DNA of 45,847 bases from Clostridia bacterium (lineage in GTDB: Bacteria > Bacillota > Clostridia > Oscillospirales > CAG-272). The stretch's first letter is position 1. Each line of letters opens with the position of its first letter. The notes under the pieces were generated by a model. That model ran no database searches. It was not told the DNA's origin and was given only the letters and a program-made list of their open reading frames with translations. Shown here one piece after another: positions 1-8,315 of the stretch. Location of the stretch: assembly GCA_017539425.1 (NCBI GenBank), contig JAFYHA010000086.1:1-45847 (forward strand), in the 5' to 3' direction. Both the position numbers and the translations under genes were made by a program.

Positions 1-65
1 CGGGCGCGGTCATCGTGCTCTGCAACCGCAAACTTGGGCTCCTGAAGCCACGGGACAAGGTCTGA
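1..65 (+). CDS. C-terminal end of an unidentified gene
   Basis: The window opens inside a reading frame whose codons begin at base 3 and which stops at TGA 63-65. The visible tail is about 20 residues, GAVIVLCNRKLGLLKPRDKV. The hydrophobic start followed by a basic end would fit the end of a last membrane helix and a short cytoplasmic tail. An intrinsic terminator follows after 7 bases, which supports a real gene end. The family cannot be named from so short a piece. Confidence 0.55.
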   Translation, partial: GAVIVLCNRKLGLLKPRDKV

Positions 66-72
66 CCCATAT

Positions 73-106
73 AAGACCGCTCAGCCTTGGAGGCCGGGCG
101 GTCTTT
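73..106 (+). terminator. Intrinsic terminator of the left-edge gene
   Basis: A perfect 8-bp stem pairs AAGACCGC (73-80) with GCGGTCTT (98-105). The 17-base loop can itself fold further (GCC/GGC). A short T stretch closes the stem. It lies directly behind the stop at 63-65. Confidence 0.75.
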
Positions 107-142
107 CGTACAAACCTGTTTTCATTTTGGAGAAATCGATTC

Positions 143-1366
143 ATGGATGTCGTTTTTTTCGTTCATGGCCGCGGCGGTAGCCCTGAGGAAGGGGACCGCT
201 ACCGCACCCTGTTTCCGGACAGCCTTGTGATCGGCGTTCCGTATACCGAAGACCGTCCGGACCGGACCGGTCTGCAGATCCGGCAGTTCATCGTGGACCA
301 CTCTTCACACCAGGACCGCGCGATCCTGATTGCAAACAGCATCGGCGCATTTTTCTGTCTGTATGCGGAACTGGACAATCTGGTCACGCACGCCTTTTTC
401 ATTTCACCCGTACTGGACATGGAGCAGCTGATCCTGTCGATGCTGCATGCATCCGGACATACCGAGGAGGAACTGCGGGACAGGGGTGAGATCCGGGCCG
501 CATCCGGAGAGATCCTGTCATGGGACTATCTGGAATTTGTCCGTTCCGGAAAACCGGATTGGACCGTCCGGACGGATATCCTGTACGGCAGCGAAGATAC
601 ATTGGTTTCCTTCGATACCGTAAAGGCTTTTGCGGACCTTCACCACGCCGGACTGTGTGTGATGGAGAGCGGGGAACACTGGTTCCATACGGAAAGACAG
701 ATGCGGTTTCTGGAGGAATGGATCCAAAGGGAGATGAGCCGGAAGCCGGAGGGTTTCACCATACGTCCGGAGCGTCCGGGCGATTACCGTACCGTGGAAG
801 ATCTGATCCGTGAATCCTTCTGGAACGTATACCGGCCCGGATGTCTTGAGCATTACGTGATGCACGTCCTGCGGTCTGATCCTGCGTTTGTGAAGGAACT
901 GGACTTCGTCATGGAAAAGGACGGGAAGATCATCGGCCAGAATATGTTCATGCGTACGGTCATCCGCAGACCGGATGGAACGGAATACCCGGTCCTGACC
1001 ATGGGCCCGATCTGCATCGCGCCAGAATGGAAGCACCGGGGATACGGAAAGATCCTCCTGGACTATTCTCTGGACAGGGCCTCGCGGATGGGATACGGGG
1101 CCGTGCTGTTCGAGGGGAACATCCGGTTCTACGGAAAGAGCGATTTCGACTATGCCCGCCGGTTCGGCATTCTCTATCACGACATGCCCGAAGACGCGGA
1201 CCAGTCGTTCTTCCTGTGCCGGGAACTCAAACCCGGATATCTGGACGGCGTCACCGGAATCTATGAGACTCCCGCAGGGTACTACGTCTCCGAAGAGGAA
1301 GCCGACGCGTTTGACCGGTCCTTCCCGCCCAAAGTCAGGCGCCGGCTGCCGGGACAGCTTTCTTGA
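143..1366 (+). CDS. Fusion of RBBP9/YdeN-like alpha/beta hydrolase and GNAT N-acetyltransferase
   Basis: 407 residues with two domains. Residues 1-200 form a small serine-hydrolase fold: HGRGG near residue 8, nucleophile motif ANSIGA with Ser66, a likely acid Asp152 in YGSEDT, and His179 in GEHWF, so a complete triad is visible. Residues 203-380 form a GNAT domain with the acetyl-CoA loop EWKHRGYGK and a following long helix. The hydrolase part resembles short esterases of the RBBP9/YdeN type. Each domain is common alone; the join is less so. The ATG at 143 is preceded by TGGAG at 128-132. It stands alone between a terminator and the V-ATPase leader. Substrates are not predictable; the GNAT half could acetylate an amine or antibiotic-like small molecule, which is only a guess. 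Confidence 0.8.
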   Translation: MDVVFFVHGRGGSPEEGDRYRTLFPDSLVIGVPYTEDRPDRTGLQIRQFIVDHSSHQDRAILIANSIGAFFCLYAELDNLVTHAFFISPVLDMEQLILSMLHASGHTEEELRDRGEIRAASGEILSWDYLEFVRSGKPDWTVRTDILYGSEDTLVSFDTVKAFADLHHAGLCVMESGEHWFHTERQMRFLEEWIQREMSRKPEGFTIRPERPGDYRTVEDLIRESFWNVYRPGCLEHYVMHVLRSDPAFVKELDFVMEKDGKIIGQNMFMRTVIRRPDGTEYPVLTMGPICIAPEWKHRGYGKILLDYSLDRASRMGYGAVLFEGNIRFYGKSDFDYARRFGILYHDMPEDADQSFFLCRELKPGYLDGVTGIYETPAGYYVSEEEADAFDRSFPPKVRRRLPGQLS

Positions 1367-1421
1367 GGTGCCGACAGACCCGGGAACTCAGTCATTTTTT
1401 GAAAAAATGTGTGCATGAGTC

Positions 1422-1450
1422 TTGCACGCGTGTAATTCATATGATAAAAT
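1422..1450 (+). promoter_or_regulatory. Promoter of the V-ATPase operon
   Basis: TTGCAC at 1422-1427 and TAAAAT at 1445-1450 are separated by 17 bases, a good sigma-A match. The start codon of the first ATPase gene is about 175 bases downstream, so the transcript has a long leader. Confidence 0.65.
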
Positions 1451-1488
1451 AAATTGTTAGAGATAATTTTTACTGGAAGGAAAGGAGA

Positions 1489-1561
1489 GCGCCCGTTTCC
1501 GCAAGACCGAATGCGCCCGAACCACACAGCTTTCAAGCGGGCGTATGCAGTCCCGCTTTTT
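1489..1561 (+). promoter_or_regulatory. Leader with mutually exclusive hairpins ahead of the V-ATPase genes
   Basis: AAGCGGG (1535-1541) pairs with CCCGCTT (1552-1558) around a 10-base loop and runs into TTTTTGCTTTT, a terminator shape. CGCCCG (1514-1519) can instead pair with CGGGCG (1538-1543), which uses the left arm of that terminator. A second copy, GCGCCCG at 1489-1495, can also pair with CGGGCG. This is the geometry of an attenuator or riboswitch expression platform. No known aptamer consensus was recognised. Sodium-sensing riboswitches are reported upstream of some clostridial ATPase operons, so an ion-responsive leader is possible but unproven. Confidence 0.45.
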
Positions 1562-1632
1562 GCTTTTCCGAAGGAAACCCGTCATTCTTCTTTCCGGTTG
1601 AAACGTTACCAGACCCATGACAGGAGAACACT

Positions 1633-1956
1633 ATGTCAAAGCAGGCAGTAGACGAAATTCTGGCGGCCGAGACCAAGGCCCAGAAAATACGGGATGACGC
1701 AAACAAGCGGGCCCGTTATATGATCGAAGAGACCAAGAAGACCGCCTCGTCGGACTACCAGAAAGCTCTGGATGAGGCCGTTGCTTCCATGAAGGAACGT
1801 CTGTCTGCCCTCGGGTCCAAGACCGAAGAGCTGCTGAACAAGAATGAAAGCGATTCGAAAAAGGCGGCGGCGAAGAAATATGCCGACGCGGATGAACGCA
1901 TCAAGTCCAGTTCGCGCCTGATCGTAGGGAGAGTACTAACCAAATGGCAATTGTAA
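1633..1956 (+). CDS. V-type ATPase peripheral stalk subunit G/H
   Basis: 107 residues, almost wholly helical and charged, matching the short coiled-coil stalk subunit that opens clostridial V-ATPase operons. It would pair with subunit E to form the stator linking the A3B3 head to subunit I. Alanine- and lysine-rich heptads run from about residue 5 to 95. The start ATG follows CAGGAGA with ordinary spacing. Its end overlaps the start of the subunit I gene by 13 bases (1944-1956), which implies translational coupling. Naming of this subunit differs between systems (G, H or NtpF), so no symbol is given. Confidence 0.88.
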   Translation: MSKQAVDEILAAETKAQKIRDDANKRARYMIEETKKTASSDYQKALDEAVASMKERLSALGSKTEELLNKNESDSKKAAAKKYADADERIKSSSRLIVGRVLTKWQL

Positions 1957-3905
1957 AAATGAAAAAGCTGACGGTCTATGCCGTCGGTTCTCAGACCGAT
2001 GCCATTGTCCGTAAGCTCATGAAGCGAAAATGCCTGGAGATCCAGCAGACGCCGGCTTCCGAATTCGAAGGCCTCGACGTCCGCCGGTTCCGGTGCGACG
2101 AGCAGCGTACGGAGTACAAGCGGCAGGTCGCCGAGATCTCGGCGGTCCTTCCCGTGCTCCACAAGCATGCCGTCAAGAAAAAAGGCGGTCTGTTTCACGT
2201 CCGGAGGACCCTGGATCTGGATGAATTCGCAAAATCCGAGGCTTGCGCAAAGGCCCGGGAAGCCGTGGAACAATCCAAGGGGCTGATCGAGAAGCTGACC
2301 GAGACCCGCGCGCTGATCTCAAAGACCGATACCGCCATCAAGGCGCTGTCCGTCTGGGAACAATACGATCTGCCCCTGAAATTCAAGGGGACGAAGACCG
2401 TGGAGTCCGCCCTGTATTCCATGCCCAAGCCCAAGGACCCGGAAAAGGTCCTGAACGATCTTGAGCAAAGCGGATGCTGCTGCGAGCCGATCAACCTGGA
2501 TCCTTCCGGCCTCTATTTTTCCTGCCTGTGGCTTCGCAAGGACGAGGAGCCCGTCCTGAAGGCTCTCGCTTCCGCCGGAGCGACAAGGGCGTCATTCAAG
2601 GACTATTCCAAGACTCCGTCCGCCACACTGGAACAGCTCCGCAAGGATCTGAACGGACTCATGGACCGGGAGGCGCTCATCATCAAGAATCTCGGTGTCT
2701 ACGCGGAACTCATTCCGGATATCGAGACCCTTTACGACCTGTGCGAAACGAACCGTCTGGTGCTCCACCACCGGTACAAGATGCTCTGCCTCTCCAACTG
2801 CTGCATCTTAAGCTGCTGGATGCCCGAGCCCAATACGGACAAGGTCCTTTCCGTGCTGGATGCCTTTGACTGTGCCTATGAGACGGAAGACCCGGAACCG
2901 GAGGACACTCCGCCCGTACTGCTGAAAAACAACGCGTTTTCCAAGAATTATGAATACGTGGTCGGGATGTATGCCTACCCGAAATACGGTTCGGTGGATC
3001 CGACACTCGTCATGAGCATCTTCTATTTCATCATCTTCGGGCTCATGTTCGCGGACGTGGGCTACGGACTGTTCCTGACTCTTGGCGGATTCCTCGGGGC
3101 AAAATTCTTAAAGCCCAAGGAAGATACGAAGAAACTGCTGACCATGTTCGGATACTGCGGCATCTCCTCGGTGGTGTGCGGTGTTCTGTTCGGAGGATGG
3201 TTCGGTGATCTGCCCTATGCGATCATGGAGAACATCCTCAAGATCCCGGATCCCCAGCATGCCGTCCCGTTCTTCAACGGTCTTGTCATGAACCCGCTGG
3301 ACAGCCTGACCGATTTCCTGATCGTGGCGTTTGCCATCGGCCTGATCCATATGGTGTCCGGTATGGCGATCAAGTTCTACTCGCTGTGCCGCAACGGGGA
3401 AGTCTTTTCCGCCATCTTCGACATCGGGTCCTGGTGGGTCGTCTTTGCCGGACTTGTCCTGCTTGTCGTGAATCCTATGATCGGCGGGATCGTGGCCGGA
3501 GTCGGCGTACTCATGCTGATCGCGACCCAGGGGCGCGAAGCCAAGGGCATCATGAAGCTTCTCAAGGGCATCATGAGCCTCTACGATCTGGTCAGCTACG
3601 TTTCCGACCTTTTGTCCTATTCCCGTATCCTGGCGCTTGCGCTGGTTGCGGCGGTTATCGGCAAGGTCATCAATCTGACGACCATGATGGCGAGCAATCC
3701 CGCAGGATTCATCGTGATGATCCTGATCATGATCGTAGGCCACGGCCTCAACCTGGCCATCAACGTGCTCGGCTCTTTCGTGCATACCAGCCGGCTTCAG
3801 TACATTGAGTTTTTCGGAAAATTCTATGAAGAGGGTCCGCGGGGCTACCGTCCCGCACAGAACTCAGACCGGTATACGATCGAACCGGCCGAGAACACGA
3901 ACTGA
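1944..3905 (+). CDS. ntpI: V-type ATPase subunit I (membrane stator a-subunit)
   Basis: 653 residues, the usual size. Residues 1 to about 340 form the soluble stator arm; the rest forms about seven or eight membrane helices. The ion half-channel region is recognisable: Arg561 lies in SYSRILALAL, the counterpart of the essential arginine facing the rotor carboxylate, and Arg617 lies in HTSRLQYIEF in the last helix. The protein forms the two half-channels against the K-subunit ring and holds the stalks. It starts inside the end of the preceding gene with GGGAGAG 10 bases upstream, and ends 30 bases before the K gene. Confidence 0.95.
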   Translation: MAIVKMKKLTVYAVGSQTDAIVRKLMKRKCLEIQQTPASEFEGLDVRRFRCDEQRTEYKRQVAEISAVLPVLHKHAVKKKGGLFHVRRTLDLDEFAKSEACAKAREAVEQSKGLIEKLTETRALISKTDTAIKALSVWEQYDLPLKFKGTKTVESALYSMPKPKDPEKVLNDLEQSGCCCEPINLDPSGLYFSCLWLRKDEEPVLKALASAGATRASFKDYSKTPSATLEQLRKDLNGLMDREALIIKNLGVYAELIPDIETLYDLCETNRLVLHHRYKMLCLSNCCILSCWMPEPNTDKVLSVLDAFDCAYETEDPEPEDTPPVLLKNNAFSKNYEYVVGMYAYPKYGSVDPTLVMSIFYFIIFGLMFADVGYGLFLTLGGFLGAKFLKPKEDTKKLLTMFGYCGISSVVCGVLFGGWFGDLPYAIMENILKIPDPQHAVPFFNGLVMNPLDSLTDFLIVAFAIGLIHMVSGMAIKFYSLCRNGEVFSAIFDIGSWWVVFAGLVLLVVNPMIGGIVAGVGVLMLIATQGREAKGIMKLLKGIMSLYDLVSYVSDLLSYSRILALALVAAVIGKVINLTTMMASNPAGFIVMILIMIVGHGLNLAINVLGSFVHTSRLQYIEFFGKFYEEGPRGYRPAQNSDRYTIEPAENTN

Positions 3906-3935
3906 TTCAAAACCAATTTCAAGGAGATACAAATC

Positions 3936-4424
3936 ATGGGTGAATTTTTCTCTTCCATCGTAAACGGAACTTCTCTGACTATCCTGGGCATTGCCCTGGC
4001 TACCATCCTTTCCGGTATCGGATCGGCACGCGGTGTCGGTCTCTGCGGCCAGGCCGCGGCCGGCATGCTGGCGGACGACCCCTCCAAGTTCGGCAAGAGC
4101 CTGATCCTGCAGGCCCTTCCGATGACACAGGGTTTCTACGGCCTGATCACGGCGTTCATGATCCTGATCAAGACCGGTCTGATGAGTTCCAATCATCCCG
4201 AGATCTCTCTCACCGACGGAACTTACTACCTGGTCGCGGCACTTCCGATCGCCATTGTGGGTCTGGTTTCCGCGATCCATCAGGGTAAGGTTGCGGCATC
4301 CGGTATCGCGCTGATCTCCAAACGCGGAGATGAGCTCGGACATGCCATCACCAACGCCGCTCTTGTCGAAACCTACGCCATCCTGGCCGTTCTGGTCTCG
4401 CTGATCCTGGTCCTGTTCCACTGA
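3936..4424 (+). CDS. ntpK: V-type ATPase rotor subunit K with sodium-ligand set
   Basis: 162 residues made of two tandem helical hairpins, four membrane helices, as in Enterococcus hirae NtpK. The ion site appears complete: Leu61, Thr64 and Gln65 in LPMTQGFYG, Gln116 in SAIHQGKVA, and Glu145 in ALVETYAIL. In E. hirae the equivalent residues (L61, T64, Q65, Q110, E139) bind sodium, so sodium coupling is predicted. The first hairpin lacks a carboxylate, giving one ion site per protomer. AAGGAG lies 9 bases before the ATG. Confidence 0.95.
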   Translation: MGEFFSSIVNGTSLTILGIALATILSGIGSARGVGLCGQAAAGMLADDPSKFGKSLILQALPMTQGFYGLITAFMILIKTGLMSSNHPEISLTDGTYYLVAALPIAIVGLVSAIHQGKVAASGIALISKRGDELGHAITNAALVETYAILAVLVSLILVLFH

Positions 4425-4445
4425 GTCTGTTTAAGGGGGATTCCC

Positions 4446-5114
4446 ATGTCTGTTCACAGTCTGAACAAAATCACGGAGCAGATCATCAAGGAAGCCGAAG
4501 CCGAAGCCAAGGCCATCCTGGACGAAGCCGACCGCACCTGCGACGGCATCCGGGAAGACTGGCGCCGCCGTACCGCAGAGATGCAGGACGCCTATGAAGC
4601 CAAAACGGCCGCGGAGGGAGAAGCCATCATCGCCCGGGCCAAATCCGCCCGTGCCATGACCAGCCGCAACGTGTCCCTGCAGAACGATGCAGCCATGCTG
4701 GACGAGGCCTACAAGAGAGCCCAGCGCGAACTGCTCACACTTCCGGACGATCAGTACCTGAATCTGCTGGCGGGCGTCCTGGTCTATGCCGTAAAGGCCC
4801 AGTATGACGAGGAAAGGCGTACGGCAGAGAACGGGGACGAATTTGAACCCGTTGAAAAGTACGAAGTTATTCTGGGACAGGATGATCTGGTCAAATACAA
4901 AGAAAGCCTGATCCAGACCGCGCTTCCTGCACTGAAAAAGGCGCTGCCGGCTGAGGTCATCGCAAAAGTGGTCATCGCAGGAGATACGCTGCCTGTCCGC
5001 GGAGGCCTCATCCTCCGCTGCGGACCGGTCGAGGTCAACTGTACCATACCGGTCCTGATGAGACAGATCCGTGAAGAAACCGAAAGTGAGGTCAGCCGCA
5101 AGCTGATCCGATAA
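4446..5114 (+). CDS. ntpE: V-type ATPase peripheral stalk subunit E
   Basis: 222 residues. Residues 1 to about 100 form a long charged helix with alanine/glutamate heptads; the rest is the mixed alpha/beta head that binds subunit B. RGGLILRCGPVEVNCTI near residues 182-198 matches the conserved C-terminal region of the E family (the 'GG' strand). It would form a heterodimeric stalk with the G/H protein encoded first in the operon. AAGGGGG precedes the ATG, 21 bases after the K stop. Confidence 0.92.
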   Translation: MSVHSLNKITEQIIKEAEAEAKAILDEADRTCDGIREDWRRRTAEMQDAYEAKTAAEGEAIIARAKSARAMTSRNVSLQNDAAMLDEAYKRAQRELLTLPDDQYLNLLAGVLVYAVKAQYDEERRTAENGDEFEPVEKYEVILGQDDLVKYKESLIQTALPALKKALPAEVIAKVVIAGDTLPVRGGLILRCGPVEVNCTIPVLMRQIREETESEVSRKLIR

Positions 5115-5136
5115 GACAAGATTGACAGAGGGTACG

Positions 5137-6162
5137 ATGCCAAACCTAAATACAAACGAATATACGTTCAGCTCGGTTCGCATACGTGCACTTGAGAACG
5201 ACCTTGTCGGCAGGGAGCGAATCGACCAACTGCTGGAGACGCAGAACGGGGAACAGTTCCTGTCCATGCTGTCCGGTTTCGGTTTTACCGTTCCGGAGGG
5301 GGGAGAGATCCGTGATCAGATCCCGTCCTCGGTTTTCGAGCCGATGCTGAGGGATGTTCTGCAGAGAGCCTATGCGACCGTGGCGGAAGACATTCCGGAC
5401 GCCTCCGTACTGAACCTTCTGCGCTACCGCTATGACTGCCACAATATCAAATCCGCGCTCAAATGCGCCGCAAGGGGACTTCCGGCCGAGGAACTGATGA
5501 TCCCGCTCGGATCCGTTCCGGTCGGGGAGTATCCGGAGATGCTTCGTAAACACGAATATGCTCAGCTGCCCGGTCATATGGCTGCCGGAGCCCTGGAGGC
5601 GGAAAAGGCATATGCCGCGTCATCCAACCCGCAGGTGATCGATCTGGTCCTGGACAAGGCCTGTTATCTGGACCTGGAAGCCCTATGCCTGGCACAGGGT
5701 TCCGAAGTCCTCACGAATGATCTGCTGACCCGTTCGGATCTGACGAACGCGATGATGACGCTCCGCGTGATCCGTATGGGGGACAGTCCTTCTTCCGCGT
5801 CTCTTCTGGATACGGCTCTTCTGCCTGTCGGCAGACTGAACCGCTCGTTCTTTACGGATGCCCGTTCGGAAGGGGAAGACGTTTTCCTTGAAAAGTTCTC
5901 CTACAGTCCCTATTACCGGGTCGGACGCGCGTTTCTGGAAGGCGGGAATCCGTCACTGTCCGAGTTTGAGCGGCAGTGCGACAACGAGCGGATGGACCGG
6001 CTGCGCGGGATCCGGTTCATATCCGTAGGCCCTGAGGTTGCCTTCGGGTATCTGGAGGGGATGGAGACCGCCATTCGGAATATCCGGATCATACTGACCG
6101 GCCGGAACGCCGGACTGGATCCGAATACCATCCGGGAAAGGATTCGGGACAGTTATGTATAA
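5137..6162 (+). CDS. ntpC: V-type ATPase subunit C (d-type rotor adaptor)
   Basis: 341 residues, helical, matching the C/d subunit that sits on the K ring and couples it to the D/F shaft. The N-terminal part carries the family features TFSSVRIRALENDL and LLRYRYDCHNIKSALK. The ATG at 5137 is preferred over an in-frame TTG at 5122, because GAGGG (5128-5132) can serve only the ATG. The end overlaps the F gene by 8 bases. Confidence 0.92.
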   Translation: MPNLNTNEYTFSSVRIRALENDLVGRERIDQLLETQNGEQFLSMLSGFGFTVPEGGEIRDQIPSSVFEPMLRDVLQRAYATVAEDIPDASVLNLLRYRYDCHNIKSALKCAARGLPAEELMIPLGSVPVGEYPEMLRKHEYAQLPGHMAAGALEAEKAYAASSNPQVIDLVLDKACYLDLEALCLAQGSEVLTNDLLTRSDLTNAMMTLRVIRMGDSPSSASLLDTALLPVGRLNRSFFTDARSEGEDVFLEKFSYSPYYRVGRAFLEGGNPSLSEFERQCDNERMDRLRGIRFISVGPEVAFGYLEGMETAIRNIRIILTGRNAGLDPNTIRERIRDSYV

Positions 6163-6475
6163 GATCGGGATGATCGGAGACTGGGATTCGGTAGTCGGAT
6201 TCATGGCTCTGGGTTTCTCCGTGTTCGAGGTGTCGGATGCGGATCAGGCCAGGACCGTGCTGCATGACCTGGTCAAGTCCGAAGAGTACGCCGTCATCTA
6301 TATCGTCGAGGATCTCGCCGCCCGGATGGAGGATGAACTCGCAAAATACAAGGGTCTGCCCCTTCCGGCCATCACAACGATGCCGGGGATCCGTGGCTCC
6401 ACGGGATACGGCATGACCCATATCCGCACGGCTGTAGAACGCGCCGTAGGGGCGGATATCCTGTTCAAGGAATGA
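6155..6475 (+). CDS. ntpG: V-type ATPase subunit F (central shaft)
   Basis: 106 residues, the normal size for the Rossmann-like F subunit (NtpG in E. hirae). It begins KIGMIGDWDSVVGFMALGF, the typical first strand and loop, and contains the conserved VIYIVEDLA strand. It binds subunit D in the rotating shaft. The start lies inside the C gene. The end is followed by 53 bases leading to the A gene, which hold the hairpin described separately. Confidence 0.93.
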   Translation: MYKIGMIGDWDSVVGFMALGFSVFEVSDADQARTVLHDLVKSEEYAVIYIVEDLAARMEDELAKYKGLPLPAITTMPGIRGSTGYGMTHIRTAVERAVGADILFKE

Positions 6476-6496
6476 CAGGAACTTTTTCAGTCTAGT

Positions 6497-6531
6497 AAGG
6501 AGTGCGGCTCCACAGCCGCTTAAGGATCATG
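6497..6531 (+). promoter_or_regulatory. Hairpin between Shine-Dalgarno and ATG of ntpA
   Basis: AAGGAG (6497-6502) is followed after one base by the stem GCGGCT (6504-6509)/AGCCGC (6514-6519) with loop CCAC. Nine bases then lead to ATG 6529. Linear spacing is 26 bases; with the stem folded only 10 bases remain. A GTG at 6502 is in frame, but it overlaps the Shine-Dalgarno and adds residues unlike the family N-terminus. A weaker AAGGA (6522-6526) lies only two bases from the ATG. Confidence 0.6.
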
Positions 6532-8301
6532 GTTGAAGGTAAAATTCTGAAAGTATCCGGACCTCTGGTCGTGGCGGAGGGTATGCGCGAAGCCAATATG
6601 TTTGACGTGGTCCACGTCGGCGAGCAGAAGCTCATCGGCGAGATCATCGAAATGCACGGCGACCGCGCCTCCATCCAGGTCTATGAGGAGACGGCAGGCA
6701 TCGGCCGCGGCGACAAGGTGGTCTCCACCGGCGCCCCGCTTTCCGTGGAACTCGGCCCGGGCCTGATCAAGAACATCTATGACGGTATCCAGAGACCTTT
6801 GGAATCCATCCGCCAGAAAGTCGGATCCAACATCACGAAAGGCATTTCGGAACCGGCACTGGACCGTTCCCGTCTCTGGCATTTTGAGACCGACCTCAAA
6901 TTCGGAGACAAGGTCAAGGCCGGAGACGCCTTCGGATATGTCAGCGAGACCGAGGTGATCCGTCACAAGATCCTGGTCCCGCCCACGCAGTCCGGAACGA
7001 TCGTGGATATCCGCAGCGGCGACTTCAAGGTGACCGATACGGTCGGACGGCTCAAACTGCCGGACGGCACGATCGTGGACATCAAGCTGATGCAGAAGTG
7101 GCCTGTCCGCGTAGCCCGTCCCTATACCGAGAAGCTGCCTCCCGTGGAACCGATGATCACCGGTCAGCGATCCATCGACGCTCTGTTCCCGATCGCAAAG
7201 GGCGGAACCGCCTGCGTACCGGGCCCGTTCGGTGCGGGCAAGACCGTTGTCCAGCATCAGCTGGCCAAGTGGTCCGACGTGGATATCGTGATCTATATCG
7301 GATGCGGTGAACGCGGGAACGAAATGACCGATGTGTTACGGGAATTTCCGGAACTGACCGACCCGAGAACAGGGAAGTCTCTGATGGAGCGGACCGTTCT
7401 GATCGCCAACACCTCGGATATGCCGGTGGCCGCACGCGAAGCGTCCATCTATACCGGCATCACCATTGCCGAATACTACCGGGATATGGGCTATAACGTA
7501 GCCGTCATCGCGGACTCCACGTCCCGCTGGGCAGAAGCGCTCCGCGAGATGTCCGGACGTCTGGAGGAAATGCCGGGCGAGGAAGGCTATCCGGCCTATC
7601 TGACCTCCCGTCTTGCACAGTTCTATGAACGCGCCGGAAAAGTGATCTGCCTCGGTTCGGACGCCCGCATCGGCACACTGTCCGCCATCGGTGCGGTCTC
7701 GCCCGCGGGCGGAGACATCTCCGAGCCCGTCACCCAGGCTACGCTCCGTATCGTCAAGGTGTTCTGGGGACTGGATTCGGCACTGGCCTACAAACGCCAT
7801 TTCCCGGCCATCAACTGGCTCAATTCCTATTCTCTGTACCGGGACCGCCTTTCCGAGTGGTTCTCGGACAACGTATCCAAGAACTGGATGGACCTGACCG
7901 CACGCTGCCTCAAGATCCTGCAGATCGAATCCGGCCTTGAGGAGATCGTCAAGCTGGTCGGTATGGACGCTCTGTCCGCGGATGACCGTCTGACGATGGA
8001 GGTCGCCCGTTCGGTCCGAGAGGACTTCCTGCAGCAGTTTGCCTTCGATGAAGTCGACGGATTTACCCAGCTGGACAAGCAGTATGCCCTGATGGAACTC
8101 ATTTTCTCGTTTGAGGACCGTGCCCGGAAGGCTGTCGCCGAAGGGGCCGACATCGAAAAACTGGTCAGCCTGCCGGTCCGCGAACGGATCGGACGTGCCA
8201 AATCCGTGCCCTATGCCACCTACAAGGCGGAATATGAAAAGATCGAAAACGAAATGGCCGAACAGATTGCCGAACTCGTACAGGCCTGCAAAGAGGATTG
8301 A
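6529..8301 (+). CDS. ntpA: V-type ATPase catalytic subunit A
   Basis: 590 residues. The N-terminal barrel starts [18 protein letters not shown]. The A-specific bulge region lies roughly at residues 115-190. The Walker A motif [11 protein letters not shown] is near residues 229-239, followed by [11 protein letters not shown] carrying the catalytic glutamate region. The sequence [27 protein letters not shown] is typical of A subunits. It hydrolyses or makes ATP in the A3B3 head at the cytoplasmic face. A 14-base gap leads to the B gene. Confidence 0.97.
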   Translation: MVEGKILKVSGPLVVAEGMREANMFDVVHVGEQKLIGEIIEMHGDRASIQVYEETAGIGRGDKVVSTGAPLSVELGPGLIKNIYDGIQRPLESIRQKVGSNITKGISEPALDRSRLWHFETDLKFGDKVKAGDAFGYVSETEVIRHKILVPPTQSGTIVDIRSGDFKVTDTVGRLKLPDGTIVDIKLMQKWPVRVARPYTEKLPPVEPMITGQRSIDALFPIAKGGTACVPGPFGAGKTVVQHQLAKWSDVDIVIYIGCGERGNEMTDVLREFPELTDPRTGKSLMERTVLIANTSDMPVAAREASIYTGITIAEYYRDMGYNVAVIADSTSRWAEALREMSGRLEEMPGEEGYPAYLTSRLAQFYERAGKVICLGSDARIGTLSAIGAVSPAGGDISEPVTQATLRIVKVFWGLDSALAYKRHFPAINWLNSYSLYRDRLSEWFSDNVSKNWMDLTARCLKILQIESGLEEIVKLVGMDALSADDRLTMEVARSVREDFLQQFAFDEVDGFTQLDKQYALMELIFSFEDRARKAVAEGADIEKLVSLPVRERIGRAKSVPYATYKAEYEKIENEMAEQIAELVQACKED

Positions 8302-8315
8302 AAGGGGGAACGATT

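Noticed and set aside
1511..1651. Leader peptide ahead of the V-ATPase genes
   Set aside because: The ATG at 1511 has no well-placed Shine-Dalgarno and its frame runs into the first ATPase gene without a meaningful product.
5122..5136. TTG start for ntpC
   Set aside because: No Shine-Dalgarno precedes it; GAGGG fits only the ATG at 5137.
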